Origin: Actinomycetes bacterium
Lineage (GTDB): Bacteria; Actinomycetota; Acidimicrobiia; Acidimicrobiales; Palsa-688
Length of the DNA: 5,403 nt
Direction: 5' to 3'
Assembly: GCA_021816565.1 (NCBI GenBank)
Contig: JAKAXN010000325.1
Location: forward strand, 1-5,403
Shown: piece by piece, positions 1 to 5,403 of the stretch
Layout: each line of letters begins with the position of its first letter
How positions within the stretch are numbered: the first letter of the stretch is position 1
Program-made: the position numbers and the translations under genes
Notes under the pieces: model-generated
Told to the model about the DNA's origin: nothing
The model's database searches: none
Seen by the model: only the letters and a program-made list of their open reading frames with translations

Positions 1-591
1 CCTGATCGGGTCCTTGACCCCCGGGGTGCGCTCCACCCCCGAGGCCACGTCCACCCCCCAGCACCCGGTGTGCTCGATGGCCGCCGCCACGTTGCCCGGG
101 TGCAGGCCGCCGGCCACGATCACCCGCTGGCCGGCGGGCACCTCGGCGGCCAGCGACCAGTCGAACAGCTGGGCCGAGCCGGGGTTGGGGGCGTCGAGCA
201 GCACGGCAAAGGCGCCGTACTCGCCGGCCCGGCGGACGCGGGCGTCGCCGGCCGGGAAGGCCTGGATCACCGCCGGCACCCTGGTGGCCAGCCAGCGGGC
301 CGCCTCGGGCGGCTCGTGACCGTGGAGCTGCACGGCGTGGCAGCCGGTGGCGACGGCGATGTCCGACACCCGCTGCGGGGCCTCGTCGCGGAACACCCCC
401 ACCGTCATCACCTCGTCGCGGGGAAGCCTCTTGATGATGTCGGCGACCACCTGGGGAGCGACCTGACGCGACGACGGGGCGAAGATGAACCCGACGGCGT
501 CCGCCCCGAGAGCGACGGCCAGGAGGGCGTCCTCCTCGGACGTGACGCCGCATATCTTGACGAAGCCGCGTCGCTCCCGGCCGTCCATCAT
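1..591 (-). CDS. trpF: Phosphoribosylanthranilate isomerase TrpF, 3' end cut by window
   Basis: TrpF converts N-(5'-phosphoribosyl)anthranilate to the carboxyphenylamino-deoxyribulose phosphate used by TrpC, in the cytoplasm. The 197 visible residues show the family's barrel motifs in order: KICGVT (12-17, catalytic Cys14), GFIFAPSSRQV (34-44), QLHG (88-91), VLLDA with the expected catalytic Asp133, LFDW (142-145), VAGG (159-162) and GVDVASGVE (179-187). The frame is still open at base 1 after PGVKD, so only a short C-terminal end should be missing. Two ATGs stand side by side at 591 and 588. I prefer 591, because it gives an ATGA overlap with the trpC stop like the other overlaps here; with 588 the overlap is a single base. 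The Gly-rich loop before FDW reads NPGSA rather than the usual GGSG/GGTG. The family call is secure; activity is inferred. Confidence 0.95.
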   Translation of the reverse strand, partial: MMDGRERRGFVKICGVTSEEDALLAVALGADAVGFIFAPSSRQVAPQVVADIIKRLPRDEVMTVGVFRDEAPQRVSDIAVATGCHAVQLHGHEPPEAARWLATRVPAVIQAFPAGDARVRRAGEYGAFAVLLDAPNPGSAQLFDWSLAAEVPAGQRVIVAGGLHPGNVAAAIEHTGCWGVDVASGVERTPGVKDPIR

Positions 592-1385
592 CCCGGTGAC
601 GGGCCTACCCGGGCCACCGACAGGTCCCGCACCGCGGCGGACGGGTCGACCGCCCGCACCAGGGTCTCGCCCACCAGCACGGCGGAGAAACCGGCGTCGG
701 CCAGCTTGCGCACGTCCTCACCGCTCCGGATCCCCGACTCGGCCACCCGGGTGACATGGTCGGGCAGGGCGGCCGCCACCCGACGGGCCCGGTCCAGGTC
801 CACCTCGAAGGTGTACAGGTCCCGCTGGTTGACCCCGATGAGGGTGGCTCCCACCGACAGGGCCGTCTCGGCCTCCGCCTCGTCGTGCACCTCCACCAGG
901 GCGTCCAGGCCGACCCGCCGGGCCAGCTCGAACAGCGATGACAGCTCCCCGGGGCTGAGGGCGGCGGCGATGAGCAGCACCGCGTCAGCTCCCATGATGC
1001 GGGCGTCGGCCACGTCGGCGGGCGACACCGTGAAGTCCTTGCGCAGCACCGGGATGTCGACCGCGGCCCGGGCCTGGCGCAGGTCACCGGGCGACCCACC
1101 GAAGAACTCCCGGTCGGTCAGCACCGACAGGGCGGCCGCCCCGCCGGCCTGGTAGGCCGCGGCCAGCCCGGCCGGCACCAGGCCCGGGGCCAGGTCCCCC
1201 TTGCTCGGGCTGCGGCGCTTCACCTCGGCGATCACCGCCACCGAGTCCGAGCGGCGCAGCGCCGCCTCGAAGCCCCGGGCCGGTGGTTGGGCGGCCGCGT
1301 CCGACACCAGGGAGTCGAGGTCCCTGGTGTCATCTCCCGCCGCGGACCGGTGGGCCGCGAGGATCCGGTCGAGGTAGGTCGCCAT
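588..1385 (-). CDS. trpC: Indole-3-glycerol-phosphate synthase TrpC
   Basis: This 265-residue single-domain barrel enzyme closes the indole ring, with decarboxylation and dehydration, to give indole-3-glycerol phosphate. Family motifs are complete: VIAEVKRRSPSKG (51-63, with Glu54, Lys56 and Lys62), LSVLTDREFFGGS (87-98), VLRKDF (113-118, general-acid Lys116), ALVEVHDE (162-169, Glu165), IGVNQRDL (183-190, Asn186), VAESGI (214-219, Glu216-Ser217) and AVLVGETLV (235-243). The length is normal for a stand-alone TrpC, unlike the fused TrpCF of enterobacteria. The ATG start is well fixed, because an in-frame TAG lies at 1400-1398 and no other start codon falls between. A GGAGG lies 22 bases upstream, too far to serve this ATG normally. 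The protein contains no tryptophan. The stop overlaps the trpF start, which suggests coupled translation. Confidence 0.98.
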   Translation of the reverse strand: MATYLDRILAAHRSAAGDDTRDLDSLVSDAAAQPPARGFEAALRRSDSVAVIAEVKRRSPSKGDLAPGLVPAGLAAAYQAGGAAALSVLTDREFFGGSPGDLRQARAAVDIPVLRKDFTVSPADVADARIMGADAVLLIAAALSPGELSSLFELARRVGLDALVEVHDEAEAETALSVGATLIGVNQRDLYTFEVDLDRARRVAAALPDHVTRVAESGIRSGEDVRKLADAGFSAVLVGETLVRAVDPSAAVRDLSVARVGPSPG

Positions 1386-1435
1386 GAAGCTGCGAGCCTA
1401 CCCTGCACCTCCGCCATCGGCGGGGCCGACCAGCC
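1386..1435 (-). other. 50-base gap before trpC with a small hairpin over a GGAGG
   Basis: The only untranslated stretch inside the cluster on its coding strand. It holds a perfect 5-bp stem with a 3-base loop at 1423-1411 (CCGCC GAT GGCGG in the transcript). A GGAGG at 1412-1408 shares its first two bases with the 3' arm of that stem. No U-run follows, so this is not an intrinsic terminator. I see no leader peptide or T-box features in it. The GGAGG lies 22 bases before the ATG and has no start codon at normal spacing in the trpC frame. Confidence 0.35.
1395..1400 (-). promoter_or_regulatory. Candidate -10 element (TAGGCT) before trpC
   Basis: TAGGCT fits the actinobacterial sigma-A -10 pattern TANNNT and ends 9 bases before the trpC ATG. 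Transcription would then start at or a few bases before the ATG, giving a leaderless or nearly leaderless mRNA. That would agree with the lack of a well-placed ribosome binding site. No convincing -35 hexamer is seen at 16-18 bases upstream. The element sits in one of the two real gaps of the cluster. By chance alone such hexamers are not rare, so this is a weak call. Confidence 0.3.
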
Positions 1436-2398
1436 TCAGCAGTTACCGTACGCCAGGGAGGTGGTGGTGGCGTTCGGGTCGGTGGAGCCCGACGGGGTGG
1501 TCCCACCCGGGCAGGTGGTGGTCGTCGACCCGGACCCGGGCAGCTGGAAGGCCGGCGCGCTGCCGGTCGGCGCCGAGGCCGGGGCCCCGCAGGGCGGCAT
1601 CTGCAGGGCCACCGGCGCGCCGGCGCCGACCTGGGCGCTGAGGGGGGCCGCGCCGGGGGTGGTGCACTCCACTGCGAAGAGGACCTGGCCGGAGCCGTCG
1701 GTGACGAGGGGGTTGCCGTTGCTCACCTGCCAGTCCGGGCCGGAGACCAGCGAGACGCTGGCCCCGGGGACCGGCGGGTAGGTGAGGAGCCCGTCGGGGC
1801 TGACAGTCGGCTGCACCACCTGGACCACCAGGTTGGCCGGAGACCCGGCCACCGGGTCGGAGGGGTTGATGGCTCCGCTCACCTGCTGGGCCTGGTACGA
1901 CGACAGCTGCAGGGTGAGCGCGGGCGGGTCGGACGTACCGACGAAGATGATCTGCGGCGCGGTCAGGTCCAGGTCCGGGCTCCTCCAGGCCCGCACCCGC
2001 CACCGCCCCCCGAGGACGTTGCGAAACGACCAGCTGCCGTCGGCGGCGGTGGTGGTGCGCACCGACGCCACCGCGTCGCCGACCAGCCGGTCCGCCTGCA
2101 CCACCGCCCCGCCCACCGGGCCGGACGGTCCGAGGACGGTGCCGTTCAACGTGTCGGGCCCGGGGCCGACGCGGGGCGCGATGGTGGTCGTCGCCCCGGA
2201 AACCGGGGCCTCGGGGGTCGAGGCCAGGCCGGCCGGCAGGGAGTCGGCCGGCGCCGGAGTGGGGGCCGCGGTGACCGCCGGCGGGGACGGGAACGTCAGG
2301 GTTCCGACCCCGGCCGAGCAGCCGGCGCCCAGCACCCCCGATGCCAGGACCAGACTCCACCACCACCGGCGCCGCTCGCCGACCGCCGGTCCTCTCAC
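1436..2398 (-). CDS. Unrecognised secreted lipoprotein with carboxypeptidase-regulatory/Ig-like domains
   Basis: I do not recognise this 320-residue protein by name. Its N-terminus has arginines (9-11), a WWW run (12-14), a hydrophobic stretch and LGAGC, so export with lipidation at Cys27 is likely, although Gly rather than Leu sits at -3 of the lipobox. Residues 28-80 form a Pro/Ala/Thr linker. Residues 84-165 resemble a carboxypeptidase regulatory-like beta-sandwich (NGTVLG, then GGAVV, then TAADGSWSFRNVLGGRWRVRAW). Residues 172-270 look like a second Ig-like sandwich (PGASVSLVSG, then TDGSGQVLFAVEC). A Thr/Pro/Gly-rich tail ends in Cys320. Four further cysteines lie at 245, 270, 296 and 320. 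It starts with GTG in a GTGA overlap with the stop of the ygfZ-like gene. Its link to tryptophan synthesis is unknown and may be positional only. Existence as a gene is supported by coupling, signal peptide and domain logic. Confidence 0.85.
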   Translation of the reverse strand: MRGPAVGERRRWWWSLVLASGVLGAGCSAGVGTLTFPSPPAVTAAPTPAPADSLPAGLASTPEAPVSGATTTIAPRVGPGPDTLNGTVLGPSGPVGGAVVQADRLVGDAVASVRTTTAADGSWSFRNVLGGRWRVRAWRSPDLDLTAPQIIFVGTSDPPALTLQLSSYQAQQVSGAINPSDPVAGSPANLVVQVVQPTVSPDGLLTYPPVPGASVSLVSGPDWQVSNGNPLVTDGSGQVLFAVECTTPGAAPLSAQVGAGAPVALQMPPCGAPASAPTGSAPAFQLPGSGSTTTTCPGGTTPSGSTDPNATTTSLAYGNC

Positions 2399-3252
2399 CA
2401 GGGCAGGGCCTCCACGTGGGCGGAGGGGCCGCCCGGGCCGGCGCTCAGCGTGCGGGGAGCCTCGAAACCCCTGCGGACGTAGCCGAGGCCCACCCAGCCC
2501 GCCCCGGTCCCCGACTCCTCCAGACCGGCGACGCTGGTGACCACCCCGGCGGCCTGGTCACCGTCGAACAGCTCGGTTCCGGGCCCGACCGGGCCGTCGA
2601 GGCGCAACCGGCACAGGTGGCGGGGGACGTTGCCGCCCCGCGAGTCGATGCGGGCCACCAGCTCCTGCCCGGTGTAGCACCCCTTCGTGAAGCTGACGGT
2701 GAAAGGGACCAGCCCGGTCTCGCCCGGGATGGTCCGCTCCCCGAGCTCGGCGCCCATACGGGGCTGGCCGGCCCGGATGCGCAGGGCCTCGTAGGCCCCC
2801 GGGGCCATCTCGGCGACGCCGTCGGGCGCGGCCCACACCGGGTCGTCGCCGAGCAGGATCAGGTCGCTCCCGTCGACTCCGGGCCACGGCGGGGTGCAGG
2901 CCACGTCCGCCCCGACCCCGGCGGCCTCCGGCCAGCCGGGGCCCCGCAGGCCGATGACCGTGGCCGGGGCGAGGGCCAGGTCCGCCCTGGTGCGCAGTTT
3001 GAAGCGCTGGAGCCGGGCCAGCACGGCCGGCCCCCAGCCGGCGTCGGTGTCGAGCACCCAGTCCTCGCCGGTCCGGCGGCTGACGCGAAGCAGCGCGTCC
3101 ACCTTGCCGTTGGGGGCCAGGAGCCACGACCACGCCGACGAGCCGGGAGCGAGCGACGCCACGTCCTGGCTCAGCTGCCCCTGCAGGTACGGCCCCGACT
3201 CCGGGCCGCCCACGGTGATCACATCCCGGTCCAGCTTCACCCAGTACCGCAT
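2395..3252 (-). CDS. ygfZ: YgfZ/GcvT-like folate-binding protein
   Basis: YgfZ-family proteins resemble the aminomethyltransferase GcvT, bind folate, and in E. coli help maintain iron-sulfur enzymes. The hallmark motif KGCYTGQE is at 190-197, with the conserved Cys192. Other family blocks are PYLQGQLSQDV (21-31), LLAPNGKVDALLRV (44-57), YEALRIRAGQPRMG (154-167), the IPGETGL stretch (175-181) and ELVARIDSRG (197-206) followed by VPRHLCRL. The 285-residue length is somewhat shorter than E. coli YgfZ. The ATG lies one base after the trpE stop (TGA-T-ATG), so translation is probably coupled to trpE. A weak GGGGGTG lies about 14 bases upstream. The protein is rich in tryptophan (10 residues). KGCYTGQE argues against a true GcvT of the glycine cleavage system. 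Its physiological target cannot be read from the sequence. Confidence 0.93.
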   Translation of the reverse strand: MRYWVKLDRDVITVGGPESGPYLQGQLSQDVASLAPGSSAWSWLLAPNGKVDALLRVSRRTGEDWVLDTDAGWGPAVLARLQRFKLRTRADLALAPATVIGLRGPGWPEAAGVGADVACTPPWPGVDGSDLILLGDDPVWAAPDGVAEMAPGAYEALRIRAGQPRMGAELGERTIPGETGLVPFTVSFTKGCYTGQELVARIDSRGGNVPRHLCRLRLDGPVGPGTELFDGDQAAGVVTSVAGLEESGTGAGWVGLGYVRRGFEAPRTLSAGPGGPSAHVEALPW

Positions 3253-3253
3253 A

Positions 3254-4792
3254 TCAGCCAGTCTGCACCCCCGGCCGGCGGACCGCGGTCATCCGCCGGG
3301 CCCCGGGCACCGCGGCGAGCAGGGCTGCGGCCTTGTTGCGGCACTCCAGGTCCTCGTCGCCGGGGTCGCTGTCGGCCACGATCCCGGCCCCGGCCTGGAC
3401 GCTGGCCCGGCCGTCGGGGCCTACCACCAGGGTGCGGATGGTGATGGCGGTGTCCAGATTGCCGGAGAAGTCGAAGTAGCCGATCACCCCGGCGTAGGGG
3501 CCCCGCTTGACCGGCTCCAGCTCGTCGATGATCTGCATGGCCCGCACCTTGGGGGCGCCCGACACCGTGCCGGCGGGCAGCGTGGCCCGCAGCACATCGA
3601 TGGGGCCCAGGCCCTCCCTGAGCCGGCCCGAGACCTGGGAGGTGAGGTGCATCACGTGGCTGTACCTCTCCAGGGTCATGAGCTCGTCGACCTGCTCGGA
3701 TCCGTATTCGACGACCCGGCCCACGTCGTTGCGGGCCAGGTCGACCAGCATCACGTGCTCGGCCCGCTCCTTCGGGTGCTCGGCCAGCTCGGCGGCCAGG
3801 CGCCGGTCGTGCTCATCGGTGCGGCCCCGGCGGCGGGTGCCGGCGATGGGCCGGGACACCACCCGACCGCCGAGGAGCTGCACCATCGGTTCGGGCGAGG
3901 AGCCGACGACGCACAGCTCCGGGTGGCGCAGGAAGTACATGTAGGGGCTCGGGTTCACCTGACGCAGGGACCGGTAGAAGTCGAACGGGTCGGCGCCCAG
4001 GTCGAAGTCGAAGCGCTGGGAGAGCACCACCTGGAAGATGTCACCGGCCAGGATGTGCTCCCGGGCCGACTCCACCGCGGCCCGGTACATCTCCGGGCTG
4101 GTCCGCCGGCGCACCACCGGGGGCTCGTCCTCCCGGTCGGGGGGCACCACCAGCGGTTCGTCGCGCGGCTCCGCCCCCTCGGCGGCCAGCCGGTCCAGGC
4201 TGGCCACGGCGGCGTCGTAGAGGGCGTCGCAGGCGGCCCGGTCACCGGCCGCCGCAGGAGGGATGGGAACCGCCTCGATGAGCGTCACCCGCTGGCGCCA
4301 GTAGTCGTAGGCGGCCACCTGGCCCACCACCGACAGGATGGCGTCGGGGTAGCCGGTCTCGTCGGGCGGGGCGCCCGGCAGGCGCTCCACTTCGCGCACC
4401 ACGTCGTAGCCCAGGTAGCCGACCACCCCCCCGTGGAGAGGGGGGAGCTCCTCGATGACCGGGGAGCGGTACGAGCGCAGCAGACCCTCGATGGCGGCCA
4501 GCACCCCCCGGTCGAGGGGCACGCCCTCCGGCAGGCGCCCCTCCACGGTCAGCTCCGACCCGCGGGCCACGATGGTGGCGCTGGGCCGCCGGCCGATGAA
4601 CGACCAGCGCCCCCACCGCTCGGCGTGCTCCACCGACTCCAGCAGGAACGCCCTGTCGGTCGGGTCGCCGCCGGCCAGGCGGGCGAAGGCGGCCACCGGG
4701 GTGGTCAGGTCGGCCAGCAGCTCCCTCCAGACCGGCACCACCGTGTAGCGCGCCGCCAGCGACGCGAACTCGTCGCGCGAGGGGCGGGTCAC
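3254..4792 (-). CDS. trpE: Anthranilate synthase component I TrpE
   Basis: TrpE makes anthranilate from chorismate, using ammonia from a TrpG glutamine amidotransferase that is not in this window. The 512 residues carry the feedback-site motif LLES (50-53), [10 protein letters not shown] (121-130), NPSPYMYFL (280-288), [10 protein letters not shown] (295-304), PIAGTRRRG (315-323), [15 protein letters not shown] (342-356), [12 protein letters not shown] (404-415), [10 protein letters not shown] (431-440) and [11 protein letters not shown] (467-477). PIAGT, where aminodeoxychorismate synthase PabB typically has a Lys (PIKGT), supports TrpE, as does the gene context. I chose the GTG at 4792 because it makes a GTGA overlap with the hisI stop and gives a normal N-terminus ([12 protein letters not shown]). 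The open frame extends upstream to 4993, but those 67 codons lie inside hisI and do not look like TrpE. LLES suggests inhibition by tryptophan. No fused TrpG domain is present. Confidence 0.97.
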   Translation of the reverse strand: MTRPSRDEFASLAARYTVVPVWRELLADLTTPVAAFARLAGGDPTDRAFLLESVEHAERWGRWSFIGRRPSATIVARGSELTVEGRLPEGVPLDRGVLAAIEGLLRSYRSPVIEELPPLHGGVVGYLGYDVVREVERLPGAPPDETGYPDAILSVVGQVAAYDYWRQRVTLIEAVPIPPAAAGDRAACDALYDAAVASLDRLAAEGAEPRDEPLVVPPDREDEPPVVRRRTSPEMYRAAVESAREHILAGDIFQVVLSQRFDFDLGADPFDFYRSLRQVNPSPYMYFLRHPELCVVGSSPEPMVQLLGGRVVSRPIAGTRRRGRTDEHDRRLAAELAEHPKERAEHVMLVDLARNDVGRVVEYGSEQVDELMTLERYSHVMHLTSQVSGRLREGLGPIDVLRATLPAGTVSGAPKVRAMQIIDELEPVKRGPYAGVIGYFDFSGNLDTAITIRTLVVGPDGRASVQAGAGIVADSDPGDEDLECRNKAAALLAAVPGARRMTAVRRPGVQTG

Positions 4793-5226
4793 CGCCCGGT
4801 CGTCGGCGTGGCGGGACCGGCGAACATCGGGGGCCCCGGCTGCTCGGTCGGCGTCACGTCGGGATCCGATCCGGACCCGAACGCCCGGTAGAAGCACGAC
4901 CGGGCCCCGGTGTGGCAGGCCCCGGCCCCCTCCTGCTCGACCACGAGGAGCAGGGTGTCGCCGTCGCAGTCGTAGTACGCGCCGCGCACCCACTGGCGGT
5001 CACCGGAGGTGTCACCCTTGCGCCAGCGCTCCTGTCGGCTGCGGGACCAGAACACGGTCCGGCCCGACTCGAGGGTCTCCGCCAGCGTCTCGGCGTTCAT
5101 CCAGGCCATCATCAGCACCTGGCCGTCGTGGTGGTCCTGCACGATGGCGGGAACCAGGCCGTCGGCGTTGTACCTGACCGCGGCGAGTTGGGCTGGCGTG
5201 GCTTGGACGGGTTCGGCAGCCGACAT
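4789..5226 (-). CDS. hisI: Phosphoribosyl-AMP cyclohydrolase HisI, single domain
   Basis: HisI opens the adenine ring of phosphoribosyl-AMP, the third step of histidine synthesis; it is a zinc- and magnesium-dependent cytoplasmic enzyme. From the ATG at 5226 it has 145 residues. Motifs are [14 protein letters not shown] (18-31), VLMMAWMN (37-44), [17 protein letters not shown] (59-75), DCDGD (86-90, metal-binding acids and Cys87), ACHTG (103-107, Cys104 and His105) and SCF (110-112, Cys111). No HisE pyrophosphohydrolase domain follows. The last 28 or so residues are a Pro/Gly/Thr-rich tail. An in-frame TTG at 5235 would add three residues; I prefer the ATG. Neither start has a Shine-Dalgarno sequence, and a -10-like TAGCAT ends 8 bases before the ATG. 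The TGA stop overlaps the trpE GTG, a linkage known from other actinobacteria such as mycobacteria. Confidence 0.96.
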   Translation of the reverse strand: MSAAEPVQATPAQLAAVRYNADGLVPAIVQDHHDGQVLMMAWMNAETLAETLESGRTVFWSRSRQERWRKGDTSGDRQWVRGAYYDCDGDTLLLVVEQEGAGACHTGARSCFYRAFGSGSDPDVTPTEQPGPPMFAGPATPTTGR

Positions 5227-5234
5227 GGCCGCCA

Positions 5235-5240
5235 ATGCTA
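5235..5240 (-). promoter_or_regulatory. Candidate -10 element (TAGCAT) before hisI
   Basis: TAGCAT matches TANNNT and ends 8 bases before the hisI ATG, which would place transcription initiation at or close to the start codon. No -35 box is visible in the GC-rich bases upstream. If it is real it would drive the hisI-trpE-ygfZ-lipoprotein block as a leaderless mRNA, and it would argue against the TTG start at 5235, which the hexamer overlaps. This is weak evidence on its own. Confidence 0.3.
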
Positions 5241-5283
5241 AGGGACCGGGCCGGGCCCGGGCAGCCGGATGAACCCGGGGCGG

Positions 5284-5403
5284 CTACAGGTACAGCCCGG
5301 TGCCGTTGTCCACCCGCTCCGAGGCCACGGCGTGGATGTCGCGCTCGCGCAGGATGAGGTAGTCCTCCCCCTGGACCTCCACCTCGTAGCGGTCCTCGGG
5401 GTT
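5284..5403 (-). CDS. C-terminal end of a GroES-like co-chaperonin, 5' end cut by window
   Basis: This fragment of 39 residues, ending in TAG at 5286-5284, enters from the right edge. YEVEVQGEDYLILRERDIHAV matches the last strands of GroES/Cpn10, where the family reads roughly EVxxxGEEYLILxExDILAV. A classical GroES stops just after that point, but this one carries about 12 more residues (SERVDNGTGLYL). GroES forms the lid of the GroEL chaperonin; whether this copy does so, or is a divergent paralogue, cannot be judged from the fragment. It reads in the same direction as hisI and ends 57 bases before its ATG. I see no intrinsic terminator between them, so read-through into hisI is possible. 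I give no symbol because the mobile-loop region lies outside the window. Confidence 0.72.
   Translation of the reverse strand, partial: NPEDRYEVEVQGEDYLILRERDIHAVASERVDNGTGLYL

Noticed and set aside
70..1155. Plus-strand open frame of 361 codons opposite trpF and trpC
   Set aside because: It is antisense to two certain genes, with low-complexity Arg/Ala/Ser-rich translation and no domain signal.
2341..3444. Plus-strand open frame of 367 codons opposite ygfZ and the trpE end
   Set aside because: It shows the same artefact pattern; KGCYTGQE and the other YgfZ motifs are on the opposite strand.
3254..4792. PabB (aminodeoxychorismate synthase) instead of TrpE
   Set aside because: PIAGT in place of PIKGT, the LLES feedback motif and the trpC/trpF neighbours all favour TrpE.
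2894..4891. Plus-strand open frame of 665 codons antisense to trpE and the start of ygfZ
   Set aside because: It lies opposite well-identified genes, its translation is Gly/His/Val/Gln-rich with no recognisable motif, and long antisense frames are expected at this GC content.
4793..4993. Extension of trpE to an upstream start at 4993
   Set aside because: The extra 67 codons overlap hisI, are Arg-rich and unlike TrpE, and the GTG at 4792 gives a normal length and a standard GTGA overlap.
5227..5283. Intrinsic terminator between the GroES-like gene and hisI
   Set aside because: CCCGGG-type palindromes (for example 5251-5260) can pair, but there is no U-run and no clear stem-loop beyond what GC-rich sequence gives by chance.
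5227..5283. Trp leader peptide, attenuator or T-box ahead of hisI-trpE
   Set aside because: The gap is under 60 bases, with no small Trp-rich frame, no T-box core and no terminator; a regulatory region further upstream of the GroES-like gene cannot be excluded.

Overview
The window is very GC-rich (roughly 70% or more by eye). Every gene I can support is read leftward, on the minus strand. GTG starts, tight 4-base overlaps, the near absence of Shine-Dalgarno sequences and the linkage hisI-trpE-(extra gene)-trpC all fit a high-GC actinobacterium. An Acidimicrobiia-like lineage is my guess, but no marker here fixes the taxon.

Layout in the direction of transcription, from high to low coordinates: the last 39 residues of a GroES-like co-chaperonin (5403-5284); a short gap; hisI, phosphoribosyl-AMP cyclohydrolase (5226-4789); trpE, anthranilate synthase component I (4792-3254); a YgfZ/GcvT-like folate-binding protein (3252-2395); an unrecognised secreted lipoprotein with beta-sandwich-type domains (2398-1436); a 50-base gap; trpC, indole-3-glycerol-phosphate synthase (1385-588); and trpF, phosphoribosylanthranilate isomerase, which runs off the left edge (591-1). 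No RNA genes, mobile elements, CRISPR arrays or large repeats were seen. No stretch longer than 57 bases lacks a gene.

TrpE makes anthranilate from chorismate. TrpF and TrpC then carry out the isomerisation and ring closure to indole-3-glycerol phosphate. TrpD, TrpG and TrpAB are not in the window. HisI belongs to histidine synthesis, which shares PRPP as a precursor and has HisA as a TrpF-like enzyme. The hisI-trpE and ygfZ-lipoprotein junctions are GTGA overlaps, trpE-ygfZ is separated by one base, and trpC-trpF overlaps as ATGA. This makes two tightly packed blocks, hisI-trpE-ygfZ-lipoprotein and trpC-trpF, and each begins after a short gap carrying a TANNNT element just before the ATG.

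The points most worth a second look are the ygfZ-lipoprotein pair lodged inside the trp cluster, three consecutive Trp codons near the start of the lipoprotein gene, a TrpC without any tryptophan beside a Trp-rich YgfZ, and a TrpF with a changed glycine loop. I did not find a clearly new biological system; these are modest leads.
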